Assembly (NCBI RefSeq): GCF_003672135.1
Contig: NC_039515.1
Coordinates: forward strand, 8,990,001-9,054,000
Direction: 5' to 3'
DNA from: Ooceraea biroi
Taxonomy: Eukaryota > Arthropoda > Insecta > Hymenoptera > Formicidae
DNA: 64,000 bases
The notes beneath the pieces were generated by a model. The model was not told the DNA's origin and did not search any database. It worked only from the letters and a program-made list of their open reading frames with translations. Every line of letters starts with the position of its first letter. Position 1 is the first letter of the stretch. Below are positions 1 to 13,200 of the stretch, one piece after another. The translations under genes were made by a program, and so were the position numbers.

Positions 1-1929
1 GCGAGCGGCTCCGAGCGCATATGCGCGACACATGCCCGGCGACACGCGGTCCGGCGTGCGTCAAATTGCGTCAAACGTGAAAGTAAACGATGCATGTATG
101 GTGTGCAGCAATTGCTCGAAGGAGAATACAAGTGTACAAAGCATCAGGCCTTTCCCAGTTTTGGACGAAAGGCCTCGAAAAAGTGAGAGGTTCTATCCTC
201 GTTGATTTCGCCTCAAGTCCAATTCTCGTTTGCCGAAAGCGAGGCAAAGTCCATTCGGAAAAGCACGTGATATCCCGATGTGTGATTTCAAACTGTCGCG
301 CCTGTAATCGACCGTCGCCATTCTTCCTACGTTCCATCCACCGAAGAGACAACAAGCAGCCGCCGCGGCGCGGGACAGCTGCGATGCGATCGAAGGGAAC
401 CGAGCGCGATGGCTGGCGGGAGCGCGCGCTTTCGCGAGAGGTGAGTAGGGGGGAGGAGAGGGGCAAGCGATGGCGAAGGAGGAGCGGTTGGGGGAGGCGA
501 TCTGGATAGGCGGCCGATACACACACACACACGCACTAACTGTATACGCGCTACACGTATACATATCACACGCGCGCGCACATACACACGTACGGAGAGA
601 GAGGAAGCTAGAAGGGGAGAGAACTTGCACCGTAAACACGCACGCACGCACGTAACGGCCAGGCGGAGCAAACGGAGTGGACTGTGTGCGCTTTCGTCTT
701 TAGCATCTGCTGAATGGAAGCATGCTGTGACACGGTACAGTCAATCGCGCCTCGCGTATTCTCGCATGTAAGAGTAACAGGAGAAGGAAAGCACCGACGG
801 CGGCGGTGGCGGTTCATCCATCCATCCGTCTGTCCGTCCGTCCGTCCGTCCGCTTTCGTTCGTCTACCCGTTCGTTTGTCCGTACGTTCGTTCGCCTGTC
901 CGTCCGATCACGCAGACGAGGCAGCGAGCCGCAGAATTTCCGCGTCGTTGCGCCGCTGGACAAGGCAACGCGACGACGACGTGACTCGACGGAACGCCAA
1001 CGCGAAACGACGCGAAGCGACGCGCGACCAGCGGCGTACGGTGACAGGCGCGAATTGGGTTATGTCGGTTTTGATCGCGTTCAACGTAGCCGCGTTTCGC
1101 TCGCGCGCGCCTTCCGGACGCGCCAGCGTTGGCACGTCCCGCGCGTAGTTTTTTCCCTGTCGCGTCGTTCCGAGTATCGCGGGTCAGAATCGTCCGCCGT
1201 CGCGTGCACTGTCCCTGTCGGCCTGTTGTCAAAATCAGCTGCCATTGCTAAGCTTTGGCGCTCTCCGCTGTTCTTTATTTTCGTTCGCCATGCCAGCCTT
1301 CGCGTCGTGGAGTCTTCGTCGTTTCATTACGAAGCTTGCTCGCGCTTCTCCCTTCAAATAATCCACGTCTCCAAATTGTTCGCAAATTTCGCGATCTCCT
1401 TTCTGTAACTTTCCCTTCTTTCGTCGGGGGAGATTCACCGGCGATTTCATCGCGGAATTGATTTTGACATGAGTTAGTTGGAATTGTGGTCAAAATGCAG
1501 TGTCTGCGGTGTCTTACGTGAATTCGCTGCGGACGGGTCTTTGTTCCGTCGAGAAAGATCAGATTTGTGGAACGCAAGTGAATACCTTTGTGCTACCGTG
1601 TACCGAGTCCGTTGAAAACTTAACAAAAAAATTGTCTCTAGATCAATAAAGCAATTATTAAATAGCTACTTATAATTGCACTCATTTGTATTACCTGACA
1701 ATTGTGTGCTTCTGTGAATATTTTTATTCATGGTGCTATAAGGTATGTTGCAGGAGGCAAGTGCTCCCATTTATATCCAGAACGTAGAGAGAAGAAAATA
1801 CCAAGAGCAATCAAGCAGTAGAAAAATCATAGTGAGAGAAAAGTGGATGGTGAAGTTAGTTAAGGACAGTAGAGAGAGCAAGGGTGAAAGATAAGAACGA
1901 AACTGGTAAATGCAGTGGCTGAAGAAACG
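1..1929. other. Upstream region of PAN3, probable promoter and 5' UTR
   Basis: No protein could be recognised in this stretch. It is CpG-rich up to about position 1250 and becomes AT-rich after about 1600. It holds a short AC dinucleotide run (519-532) and a CCGT/CCAT tetranucleotide-like tract (about 816-905). Open frames here run in several overlapping frames on both strands, which is expected from GC-rich, stop-poor DNA. The CpG-rich part just upstream of PAN3 is the likely promoter area, and the stretch after about 1600 is the likely 5' leader. The transcription start cannot be fixed from sequence alone. Confidence 0.5.
816..905. repeat. Degenerate CCGT/CCAT tetranucleotide tract
   Basis: A short pure core of GTCC units (about 829-851) is flanked by diverged copies (CATCC on the left, CGTTCGTTTGTCCGTACG-type on the right). 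This is an ordinary imperfect microsatellite in the presumed PAN3 promoter region. Confidence 0.8.
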
Positions 1930-4686
1930 ATGGACCCATCAATGTTTGTTGCATACACTCCTCAAACAAACGGAGTTCCATTGGAGTCCAAGCTTGCTAC
2001 CTACATGGTAATTCATCGTTCCTCGCGTGATTAATGATAATACAACTGAGCAAACGCTTCGATAATCCTCGTGTATAAATTCTTCCATACAGAATCGCCA
2101 AAGTCCTGGCCTAGGACTGAACACGAGTTCTATGACTAAACATCTGTCCAATCTTTCTCTGGACTCGCAAAAGAAGGTAACTGCCAGTCCCGAGTTTGTG
2201 CCAGGAAGAGGCCTTACAGGTAGCAATAGCAGCTCGCCAAATCTTTTTAACAACTCCTATACGCACTCGCAAGAGAATGTAGGTGGTACGACATACTTTT
2301 ATCTCGGAAACGCCACTAGCGATGCTGTCGGAGCTGAGGATGGTACTGAAGCTGTAAGTCACAATCTGTATAATTAAGCAACGACAGTGCATTAGTGTCT
2401 TTTTAGCTCTGTGCCTGCGTTCGCAAGAATAATATGCTCTCCGTTTCTTTAATATTTTAACGAGTGCAAAGCACTTGAAACCATATAATTAATCTAAACA
2501 AAAAAATATGTTTAAACAGAGAAATATTTTGATTTGTGAGGATAAACGCATCAGGCAGGCAGCACTAAGGCACTTGATTATTTTTATAAACTCGAGTAAC
2601 AATTGTGAGATTTTCATGCTTTTATTTCTCTCACGTTAGATCGGACCCGTGGCAACAGGACAGATCGGCTACGTTTATCCGGGTACACCGTCGCACTTGC
2701 AACCCGTGAAACCGGTGAAGCCACCGTCGTCCAATAATTCCTCCGCACCCTCCACACCACCTCCCCAAGCAACCCCGAGCTTCTTCGTCAGCGAGAGTTT
2801 ACGACTGGACATACTGCAGAAGAATGCGCTGACGTTGGCGCAACCCGACGTAGTACGATTTCCTGACTTGCCCACTGAGGTTGACAGTTATCACGAACTG
2901 TGTCCTTTAGAGCCGATTCACAAACCAGCCTCGACAGTCCTTGGGTATCAAACATCCACGTACAAGGCTACCAACATCAAGACTGGCACGCGGTACTGTT
3001 TACGTCGCGTGCACGGTAAGTGGCTTTGCATAGATGTTTTCGCAGAGTACCAATCATTCTCATATATTTAATAATTTGATGCTCGTAGATTTCCGACTTG
3101 CCAACACAAAATGCATGGTACTGGTCGACATGTGGAAGCGACTGTCGCATACGAATCTTGTTCAGTTGAGGGAAGTCTTCACTACCAAGGCGTTTGGCGA
3201 TCATTGTGCGTATTTTAGAGAAGCACATCGTCTTTCGCTCGTTATCGCGTTTCGTATGATTTTACTAAGCTTGTTTTTCCTTCTTCTCAGCCATGGTTTT
3301 CGTATACGATTATCATCCCGCTTCGGAGACGTTGTTAAACAAGCACTTTGCAACAACGGAGCTTAACGGTTACACTGATCCATTCTCGTCGGATCCGAAT
3401 GCGCCACGGCCTTACAGCCATACCAAGAACACGATTCTGAGGCAGCAACATAGCAGTATGCTGCCGGAGAGTGTTATTTGGAGCTACATCATTCAACTCA
3501 CTGCCGCATTTCGTGTTATTCATGCCGCTGGTAAGGATAGTGTTTCATTGCTCCCTGAAAAGACGATGGTATCTTGTTTTATTATCACTTATGATATTGA
3601 ATTTTATTTATAGCACTGTATGTAATAAGATATTTTAAGATTTTTGTGAGTTAGAAATTGCATTACTTAATCGAATTACACGTGTATTAAATATCGATTG
3701 AATTTTGTCTATTTATCTTGTTAGTTTAATTAAGCTTTTTAATCGAAACTGCACTCGACAGGTTTGGCATACAGATGCTTAGATCCGACTAAGGTGTTGC
3801 TTACATCACGGACGCGACTACGTTTGAGTTGCGTCGCCATTCCGGACGTGGTCACTCTAGATGGAAACACGACGAATCAACTAAGTCTCATTCCGCATTA
3901 TCAGCAGGAGGATTTAGTGGCGCTCGGCAAGCTGGTTCTAGCGCTGGCGTGTCGGAGTCTCATCGCCGTCCACCGCGATAATATGTCAGCCTCCATCGAG
4001 TTGATCACACGTTCCTATTCGACGGACCTTCGAAATCTTATTCTGTACGTAAAAATTCGCGACTTTTCGACCAGCCAATGATTTTATCGCGTTTACAGCG
4101 TTACTCGATGTAATGGCATTGCTCTTCAGATACTTGCTGTCAAATCAGCCCCGTAAAAGTGTCACGGATCTTATGCCGATGATCGGCGCGCGATTCTACA
4201 CGCAGCTGGATGCCGCCCAGTTACGGTTAGACGTTCTGGAAAATGAGCTTGCCAAGGAACTAGAGAACGGACGACTGTTTAAACTGCTTGTCAAACTGGC
4301 GACTATCAATGAGAGGCCAGAACTTAACATGGAACCCACGTGGGCAGAGACGGGCGATCGTTACATGCTCAAATTGTTTAGGGACTATGTGTTTCATCAA
4401 GTGACAACGGATGGAAGGCCCTGGTTGGATCTGGCGCATGTCGTAGCTTGCTTCAATAAGCTCGATTCGGGTTCGCAGGATAAGGTAGGCACCTCTCGAC
4501 AATCATGCGCGAAATTAACATCAAACAGGAAACAAAAGAGGAAATATTAAAAGAAAATAATTGTTACAGATATGTCTCATGTCTCGGGACGAACAGAGCG
4601 TTCTAGTGGTAAGTTACGCGGAGCTACGACAATGTCTGGAAACGTCGTTTGGAGAATTGGTACAATCTACTAAGGATGCTGTCTAA
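1930..4686 (+). CDS. PAN3: PAN2-PAN3 deadenylation complex subunit PAN3
   Basis: Eight exons: 1930-2007, 2093-2353, 2640-3015, 3089-3205, 3291-3530, 3762-4044, 4130-4484 and 4570-4686. Together they make 1827 nt, giving 608 residues and a TAA stop; every junction is GT-AG and keeps frame. PAN3 is the cytoplasmic adaptor that dimerises, binds poly(A)-binding protein and recruits the PAN2 nuclease for first-phase shortening of mRNA tails. Seen here: an N-terminal low-complexity part with a PAM2-like ASPEFVPGRG core near residues 57-66; a pseudokinase domain from about 205 to 445; a short coiled coil at about 475-498 around LRLDVLENELAKEL; and the C-terminal knob to the end, including GDRYMLKLFRDYVFHQV and SRDEQSVLVVSYAEL. 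No CCCH zinc finger precedes the PAM2 segment, so this start gives a short-N-terminus form. The exon 6 donor is GTACGT at 4045; a GT four bases further would break the frame. An AATAAA signal lies at 5414-5419. Confidence 0.96.
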
Positions 4687-5450
4687 GAGAGTGTCCTCGA
4701 TAGCGCATACTCCGAACCATAAATGTGATATCACCACTTAGCGGTACTATCATTTTACTCTTTATCGCGATACTGGAAAGTGAGAGAAAACTGTCGGATT
4801 GTGTCTGGTGATATATGAGAAATAACGCGCAACTCAGTTTTTGTATACATAATTTTGCTCGTCGAATCAATTATAGGTATGAACGCAAGAGTAAAGTGCG
4901 TTGCATTTAGGATGTAAGACGTTGAACCTCCGGGTCTTTAAGTCAGAGGATCTTTGGGTTTTCTTTTTTTGGATTTTCCAGTTTCGATCTCAGGATCTTT
5001 AGAGAATTGAAAATTCTCATATATTTTATATTCGATATTTCGTTCGATTTTTCGATTTCAGAGTCCTCGCATATATCCTTGGTCTCTTTGCATTTCGAGA
5101 AATCTGTCGTATGGAATACTTCCATATCCTTCGATCTTTTTGGGAGTCTTTTTTCTGTTTATCCTTGGATCTTTTCAAGTTTTGATCTCTTGAAAGAGCT
5201 AGAAACGCGCGAAGGGTATCATGTGATTTCGCGAATCAACTAGGGTTTGAATTCGCTCGTAAACCCATTTACGGTACTATACAAAAATTGTACACAACTT
5301 AATAATGCAGTAAATTCTTAAGGAATCTTAAGACAACACCTAAACACGCTCGGTGTCTAGGATAGAGACCTTAGTTTTTAGGATACAGCATTAATGGTAA
5401 GCATTAATTTTGAAATAAATGTTTATTTTTGAAAGCAATCCTAATAAACG
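4687..5450 (+). other. Probable PAN3 3' UTR with candidate poly(A) signals
   Basis: AT-rich sequence following the PAN3 stop. It contains loosely repeated GGATCTTT/TCGATCTT-type units between about 4935 and 5200. The first canonical AATAAA on the sense strand is at 5414-5419, followed by TAATAAA at about 5445-5451. The short open frames here are not protein-like. Confidence 0.5.
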
Positions 5451-8400
5451 GTGTCTTTACTTCCCTATCATTGCGAATTGCGATTATCTTAAGTCTTTAT
5501 CATTTCGCGATAATATTTATTTATTTTCTGCGGAACAATATATCATTTTATCATATCATTTTGCACATCATCGAACAGACTCGACGACTGTCTACGTACT
5601 TTATCATTTTAATGCAACATGTTACAATTTTCAGTGATGAATACTCTGCGAGTTTGGTCTCTCCGGACTCATTTTGGAGCATCCTGTACAGTTCTCCCTC
5701 TGTAGTTCTACTGCTATTTATTCAATCGTCTTTCTCTTTGCTAGGAGGGATGATCACCATGACGACCATGGCGAAGAAGGGGAAGATCGACGGACGGGAT
5801 GCGGGGAGGATATGCACGATGCTCAACGATGCTCGAGGGATGCTAGATTCGCGACCGGGAGGGGGATGACTCCGATCGGCGGACGACGGTGGCACTGGTG
5901 GCAGTAGTGCTGGTGACGGCAGCAACACGTAGTAGCGGCGGTAGCAGTCGACGGCATCACAACGCCGAAGTGACCACGTACGTAGGGAACGTCGCAGAGC
6001 GATCCGTTCTCCGTTCCGACGCGCTGATCACGGTGCACGCAGTCGCATCACGGAGCGGATTGTCCCGTCCGCGGCATCCACCAGCCCTCTCCCGTCGTCG
6101 AGCACGGCTACGTCGTTTGCGGATCGCGGCTACGGAATCGCTCTGCGGAAACACGCCTGGAAACGCCGATCGAGCTTGGCCCGGCTGCTTGGCATCCCCG
6201 TGACAGGTAAGTTTTCTCGTGAGAAAGAGAAAGGGTGAGAGAAAAGGAGACAGAGAGAGGGACAGAACGCGGAACGACGACGCCGCCGCCGCCGCCGCCC
6301 GGCGCCGCTGATCGATTTTCCGCGAGCGGACGCCCGCGCGGAGACCCGCCCCTGAATCGTCGCCGCTCTCCTCGTCTACGGCGCGCTGGAGATCGGATAG
6401 AGTTTTTTGCGCGCTCCGTGCCACTGGTCGAGCGACCTGTCGATCCGAGATGCAACGAGAGGAATCAGGACCAGGTGCCTTCGCTGCCGTGCGCGCGTGT
6501 CCGCGACGCAACGGCACGATCGATGCCTCTTTTTGCTCGTTCGCTCGTTCGTTTGTGCGCCCTGCTCTCGCTTTTAATCTCGGTCTTGGTCCGAACTCCC
6601 TCTTTCTTTTCCTACATCTCACAATTCTTCACAGAGCTTTTCTCGGGCGATTCTCAAGCGCTCTGCAGGGCTCGCAGCGTAGGAAACGCGCGAGTTCCAC
6701 GCTCGAATTCTTCTAGAGTGTCCCTTGGAGCGCAATGATCCTTGAATCTTTTTTTGACGCATCGAACAATCGACCGAGACTCTCTAGAGATAACTGAAAA
6801 ATGGCCAAGAATCATCCGTGTCCGTAAGGTGGTTTTTATCGAGGAAAACGTAAAAGGAGCACCTGGAAAAACTGTCACGCGATCCCACGTCGAGATATAT
6901 CGATAGTTTCCAGTTAGAAGCGATAAGTGGGGACCGTTATGTGGATCATGATCCGGCGATACATAGACAAGTAGAGTTATAGCGGGACCATATTCGTCAC
7001 TCGGGAGTTCGAACAGTCCGACGCTTCAATTTTCACATTTTCCGTAGTCACAATCTCCACAATCTCTCCATAATCTTTCAAGTGATTAGTCAATCTCCGC
7101 GGTCGTCGAGCGGAGTCCACTCACTTTGCTCGGGGGCGGCAGAATAAATTCCGAGCAGCAATAATCCCGAGACGCGCGGAACGAGCGAAAATGATGGCTA
7201 ATTCGTCTTCGTTGCTTTCTACAACCACGCGTGACCCACGCGTAGGTCTCCGTACGGAGAGCGACACAGCGGGTTTTTTAGGGCTGCGGGAGGCACGCTG
7301 TAACCTTTTAACCCCTCATTTTCGAGCTATTTATAAGCGCGCCGTGCTGCGCGAACGTAATAGCAGAGTCGAGGCCGAAAGCCCGTTTCTAGGCGACATC
7401 CAGCAGTTTTTTTTTTACTTTCTAGAATTTTATTCCCGTTGGTTCGTTGAGCAGTTCGTTGAGATCGCGTTAATTCTGCTCTACTTGTACCATAAACGCG
7501 TAGAAGGTATCTACCTAGTTAAAAATCTATCTAGATAAAAAAAGATCAAATCAGGTTCCGCTGCGAGACGGGCCGGAGCGACTGATCGACGAATGTGCCT
7601 GCGGCGAATTACTTTCGTATTAACTTTTCGATCGACCTGTAGAGTTGACTCCAAGAGAGTAGAGAGAAGAAGACAAAAGAAAGGTCGAAGGGTGATTTAT
7701 TTATGCAACTTGATATTTCTGTCCTATCGTCCGGCGTTGATTTAGAAAATCAACGGTCAGCCTTCTTACGATGATAAAATTGGCTCGCGAGCCGTATCAT
7801 ACGTAAGATTAACGTGATAAACGCATACAATTTTTAAATAAACAGAGATTATTAATCAATATTTCTGAATAGATAATTCTCTCGTTTCTCGTTTCGTAAC
7901 ACTTACGGTTGCCCAACTGTTCTTATAAATATCCGGATAGAATGTAATATGCTTAACGGATAGAGTTAATTTCTATAATAACAATAAATAGCAAGTTTGA
8001 AATTCTTTTACCGCGCTTTTATATACGCGAGTAACAATCTACAAACAGGGAAATGATAGGAACGTATGTTTTTTTTCCAAGTTACAAACTTAAGAAAAGT
8101 TTCTCCTAGCTATGAACTTTGGCAATAACCCTTTCGCAGATTTAAATAGACACTCTGGACTTTATTGAATCCCCATATTCGTACAGTGCTCGCTTCCTGT
8201 AGACACGTAATGACCGTACTGAAGGAAATAATGAGATAAGATTTTAAACTTTCACAATAGAAATTCCGAAGGATAGCCAGCGAGTTCCAGAGATTGGACT
8301 GCAATCCAAAAGGCACCTCACATCCCAGGGAACGTGTTCGTATACGTGAAATAAAAGCTCGACGGAGAATTTTGAGCGCAACCGAAGGATTTATCAGTTT

Positions 8401-11400
8401 AGTTCGTTATCCCTCTCGCGAGAAACGTGCATTCAGCATACGTTTCAAATGACAGTAATAAAGAGCAACTTTAATTCATACCGTCAGCCTTTTAGTCTGG
8501 TATCGCGCGCAACAGCGTCGTGCTTTATCTACAGGTTTATTTTTCTCTATTGATAAATTACGCTGAACGTTCTTACGTTCTCTGTACGGTTTTATATTTT
8601 TAGCGTGACGTGCGCGCGCGATATTTCAACGGCTTCACTCGAGGCATGGCATGGACAGGTTTTTCTTTATTCGCGCTTTTTTTCCCCGCGCGCGATCGGC
8701 TAAATGCTTGTTTACTCGTGCGGATGCACTGTAAAGAAAATTGACGCTCTGTGTTCATCGCTAGCTGCCTAATTTTTCATTTTCATTAAGTAAGTCTCTG
8801 TGACCCGACCTTCGGTTAAAAATCCGTGGAAAATGTGACTGACAATGAAACAAAGGCTTCATCTTCCAGGGGTGCTGCGACGTTCACACGCGCAGGAAGA
8901 GAAAGACGAGAGCACTCCCAAATCGAGCGTACGAAGACTGACTTCCTGGCGTATATCTGGACATCGGGCAACGTCCCCTTGCTCTCGGATGTGTCGCCCG
9001 CATGTCCCCGCCGGTCTATATTCGACGACATATTATCTGCTTTGTCGGCCGATATCTCACTCGCTCTCTCTTTCTTTCTCTCACCTTCTCTCTTTCTGTC
9101 TTTCTCTTTCTCTCTCCTCTGACTCGTTCCACGTCGTCGACCGTCGTTGCTGGACCGACAATGGGTTCGACGGCGAACTTGAACAAGGCAACGTCCGCTC
9201 GACGTCTCGTTCGCCCGCGTTTCCGGCGTTCCTGATGCGATGATAATTTTGTCAATTCCGTCAATCCGGGCGCGCCGCCGCGGATGATTTTCCAAGCGAT
9301 CCAGCCAGCAGATCGTTTGAATATAAACGGAGATTTGTGCGAGGGGTACCGGCCAGCGATATTGTCCGTGTGGTTCTAGCAAGACCGCTGACGAGTGCTG
9401 ATTGTTTCAATGTCGACTAATGGGGAGGAATGATTGTAAGGACACACGTACACGAATGTCAAATGTACGGTACCGAGCAAAATCGCGACCGTATCGTGCA
9501 ACCACGATCCTCCGGGATTTCAATTGGGCGAAGCTTCAACTTTGCCAGATGATCTTCGCTGAATCTTCCCAGGCCCACGTCCTCGGGCTTGTACTTTAAT
9601 CTCTCTCTGTATTCCAGAGTGTTTGAGCCATATTTGACACGCGTCTCTACTCTCTGATCTTCCTGGGGCTGAGCCCTCAGGGATCTCAGAGGGCTTTGAT
9701 GTCCTTGGTCCGCAAGTCCACGGATCCGTGTCTCTGAATTTTGAATGCTGTTCTACGGATTTGGAGTAGAGCAACTGAGATTATTACTGAGATACGGCTG
9801 CTTATCCATGAATCCAACGGCACACACAGGGAATAATCCATCATCGCCGATGTAAAAGTGTCGGTCGTCGAATCCTCCCTGCGCGCCGCTCTTCTAACTA
9901 TCAACGCCGATGATTAATTAGTCCTGTGGCCTTGCTGGTCGTCGCGATCTGTCACCGTCGGTGGCGCATCGCTTCGCATGGAAAGCGACTAAGCATCGAT
10001 CTAAGGAAAGACCTTGAGCCAATCGTTTATGCGTGCATATCATCGCGCACCGGAGGGTGTTATCGGAGGATAAATCAATCTTCAGCTTCCGCATGCTGGA
10101 TCGGACAGGCCCAGTAAGGATAGCTATCTTTTGCCGGATTTCTGGTACATTGAAATCAGCATTTGCACACTATGGACTGATGGAGTGCCGTGGACTCTTT
10201 TTATAATATTATAATTTTGTTGTAGTAACGAGTTAGAAAAGAGAGGCGAAAACAGTGTTACAATACAGCTTCTCGAATGATTTTATCATGGCAGTATTAG
10301 TGATACGTTTCTTCGTGGACGATTGTTGAAACGGTTAGTATAAACGTTCGCTCCGTACGTGCTCGAGTTTCGACGAGTTGCGTTGAACGGTTGGTGAGTT
10401 TTATTCAAGTTTTTGCTGAGTTTCTTTCTCGTATTCCGATCTCGGACATAGAGCAGCAAGTCGCGATCAAATTGCGCTGAAAGCTCAAAGATTTAGCTGG
10501 GTCAAAGATAGGGAACGTTGAAAGTGCTGCTTCGAGATCAGCAACATCATCAAGTAACATAAAGATACATAGAAAATTAATGATAAAAGAAAATTGCGCA
10601 TACTGTGAATTCTTTCACGCTGAAATCACAAGAAAGAATTTTTTTACACTGAAATCCACATTTCTACTTACAAAGAATTTTTATTAAAATGTTAACAAAA
10701 TGAAAAGAAAATTTTACGTTAACGTTGATCGAATTTTGAAGCGCATTCTGCGCCTTCATATCGAATTTCGCGAGAATTTATCTTTGTTTCTTCCGTATTC
10801 CATAGTTTTAATATCGACATATTCATCAGCAATCGTTACACAATTTTTGAAAGAAGAATCGTAGTGCTCAGGCAACTTTCTTATCTTAATCGTCAAATCC
10901 AATTCCAACGAAATCTTTTATCTTGTAAAAATTGAAATTATAATTTAAACTGCAAGAATATGCCAGCCATTCAGAAAAGTATGACAGATGAACTGAAAGT
11001 AATCCCAGAAAAAGCTTCTTGAAACAGCTTTAACAAGTGGCAATCACTGAAAAACATGTACAAAATAAAATTGAAATAAATACGTTAAAGGAGCTATAAA
11101 ACTTTATAACTTGGAGGGAAGAACACTTAGAATATTACTTTTACACTTGTATACTTGAAGTCCAAGAATTTTATTATCACACTATGCATAATTCGCCTTG
11201 CTTTGCTAGTTTGCTGCATTTAAGTAATTATTGTTATCGAAGCCGGCGAAAAGCCTTCCCGACTATCACGGAAACGCGGACAAGATTGTCGAAACGGGGA
11301 CGACATACAGCCGGCTAGAGAGATAATTAAACTATTTAGAAATGAGAAATTGAAACATGAATTGTTCGCGTTAGTGAAATAAAATTTTATTTTCAACCCT

Positions 11401-12331
11401 GTGTCTGGCTGGTTTAATGATTCCGTTCGCAGCGCGAGTGGCACAGAACGATTGCACGCCTGCAGCTAATTATCCTTTGCGGTTCTCGTTAAGAGCCACT
11501 TGTCACCATCCCGACGCTCATCGCGGAGAGGAGGCCGAGATAATCGCAATGAATCTTAACGAGAGCGAAGCGCATCGCCCCGAAAAGTAATAACCGCGCG
11601 TTAACGAACGCCAGCTGGGATTCCGCGAATTCAATGTTGGTGTCGTGATGCCTTTCCCATTCGTCTGTCAGTTTCTTGTCGTGTCATGAATCGCGAATTA
11701 TCGGCAACGACGGCGAATTCCTTTAATGAAGATTGATGGACCGGAGTTTTAATTAGCGTCAACATGAAGCCTGGTATAAAGGAACTTGATGGGATTGAGA
11801 GCGATGAGATTGAGGATCGAGTGCTGTGAGAACGAAGCATCATCGTGAGAAACTTATCGCAGGGCTTGATGATTTTTATCGGTATCAATTTGGCACAATA
11901 CTTGATTCATCGGTCGAGCTCAGGCACTACGGTCATCTCGCTATCGCTTAGTTAACGATTATTAATTATTATATTTCCGGAATCTCAATCAAGAGATCCG
12001 CTCGCTGCTCAAAGGGAGAATTCCTGCGATTATATAGGATAATCGAATTTGCATTAGGATTTCGGACTAGAATCCTAGAATAGTCGAATGACATGTTTTA
12101 ATTTATCGCGATGCAGAAACATGAAGATAAAGATACTAAAATACATGATTATATGTTTTAATATATATAATTTAGGTCTGCACATTGTAGGTTCAAAAAT
12201 ACTTTTAATATCCTGGAACGATCCTGGAATAATCCGCCCTCAGCGTTATGGGCTCCTCTTAGCGTATTAATTAAAACGATTTCCATTATAAGAACGAAGC
12301 TTAACGAGACGTTTTCTTTTTTCCTCGACAG
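5451..12331. other. Intergenic or 5' non-coding region between PAN3 and miple
   Basis: No recognisable protein-coding gene. A CpG-rich island spans about 5740-6720, with a strong plus-strand splice-donor match ending a possible exon at 6206 and a (CGC)n run near 6283-6304. A pyrimidine-rich (CTTT/CTCT)n tract lies at about 9057-9122. A second donor-like site follows position 10393. From about 10560 to 11200 the DNA is AT-rich and featureless to the eye. Because miple has a splice acceptor immediately before its ATG, part of this region is expected to be its 5' UTR intron. Confidence 0.5.
9057..9122. repeat. Pyrimidine-rich CT/CTTT simple repeat
   Basis: Near-continuous C and T on the plus strand with irregular CTCT and CTTT units. 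Low-complexity DNA upstream of miple; the opposite strand reads GAGA. Confidence 0.75.
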
Positions 12332-12332
12332 A

Positions 12333-13200
12333 ATGAAGTTATGCTGGAGTTTGGCTCTCGTGGCCATCGCCCTGTCGATGATCCTTACAATCGCCCGAGC
12401 GGAAAGTGATCTGTGGGAGGAGGACGACAAGGAGGTCCTTGTGCGGACAGTGCGCGGAACTAAGGAACGAAGTGAGTTCTTTCTTCTGTAATTAATGCAC
12501 GAGTTATGCAGTTAATTCTTTCTTTCACTATTTTATTAAACGGATCGTTTGTATACAGACGGCATAATTAAGCTATTTCTTTTATGAAAGTCTTTGAAAG
12601 TTTCTGCGTACTCGCGTTTCGCTGTTCGCTACGTCCAATTGCTTTTTATTGACGTTTCGCGTCTGCTGATGCAGCATCCGGCAGTTCATCGTCGTGCAGA
12701 TACGTAAAGAGTCAATGGTCGGAATGTGACCCGAACACCAACACACGATCACGCACCCTGAGCCTGAAGAAGGGCGACAAGTCCTGCGAGCAGACCAAGA
12801 CCATCCAGAAGAAGTGCAAGAAAGGTAAGTAGTAATATATTCGCGTTAACCGTTAACGCATCCGCGACGTGCTACAGGAAGCACGTTCGAGCAGGCACGT
12901 ACTCTAATCTCAATTGTTCGCTGCAGCATGTCGATATGAGAAAGGCGCGTGGAGCGGATGTGTGAATCAAATGATGACGAGAATCGATAATCTGAAAGTG
13001 AACAGCGACACGTCCTGCGAAAAGACGCGACGGCTCACTAAGAGGTGTAAACCGGAGACTAACACGAAGAAATCCACCAAAGGTGATTATTCAGTCAAGC
13101 GAATTTTAGTATTTTACACGAAAGAGGTCGAGACGCAAGAAAGCGCAGATTCTTTGTCTTTTCAGGGGAACGATCGAACAAGAAGTCGAGCAAGCAGTAA
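12333..13200 (+). CDS. miple: Miple-type pleiotrophin/midkine heparin-binding growth factor
   Basis: Four coding exons: 12333-12471, 12675-12824, 12927-13082 and 13166-13200 (480 nt, 159 residues, TAA stop). An acceptor (CAG at 12329-12331) sits one base before the start, so at least one untranslated exon lies upstream. Residues 1-23 form a signal peptide ending in a small-residue cleavage site (IARA). Two cysteine-rich half-domains follow, each with the family's W-S-x-C pattern and an SCE-x-TK/TR motif. The first starts near C54 and contains QWSECD and LKKGDKSCE; the second starts near the ACRYEKGAWSGC segment. The end is a lysine/serine-rich basic tail. Pleiotrophin/midkine proteins are secreted and bind heparan sulfate; fly Miple proteins have been proposed as ligands of the receptor kinase Alk, but this role is disputed. 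Length and cysteine pattern fit the family. The 35-nt last exon is short but in frame. Confidence 0.93.

Noticed and set aside
806..1408. 200-codon plus-strand frame upstream of PAN3
   Set aside because: Begins in the CCGT microsatellite and is Arg/Ser-rich; overlapped by equally long frames, no domain.
5957..6622. 221-codon minus-strand frame
   Set aside because: Arg/Ala/Ser-rich frame in CpG-rich stop-poor DNA, overlapped by open frames on both strands; not protein-like.
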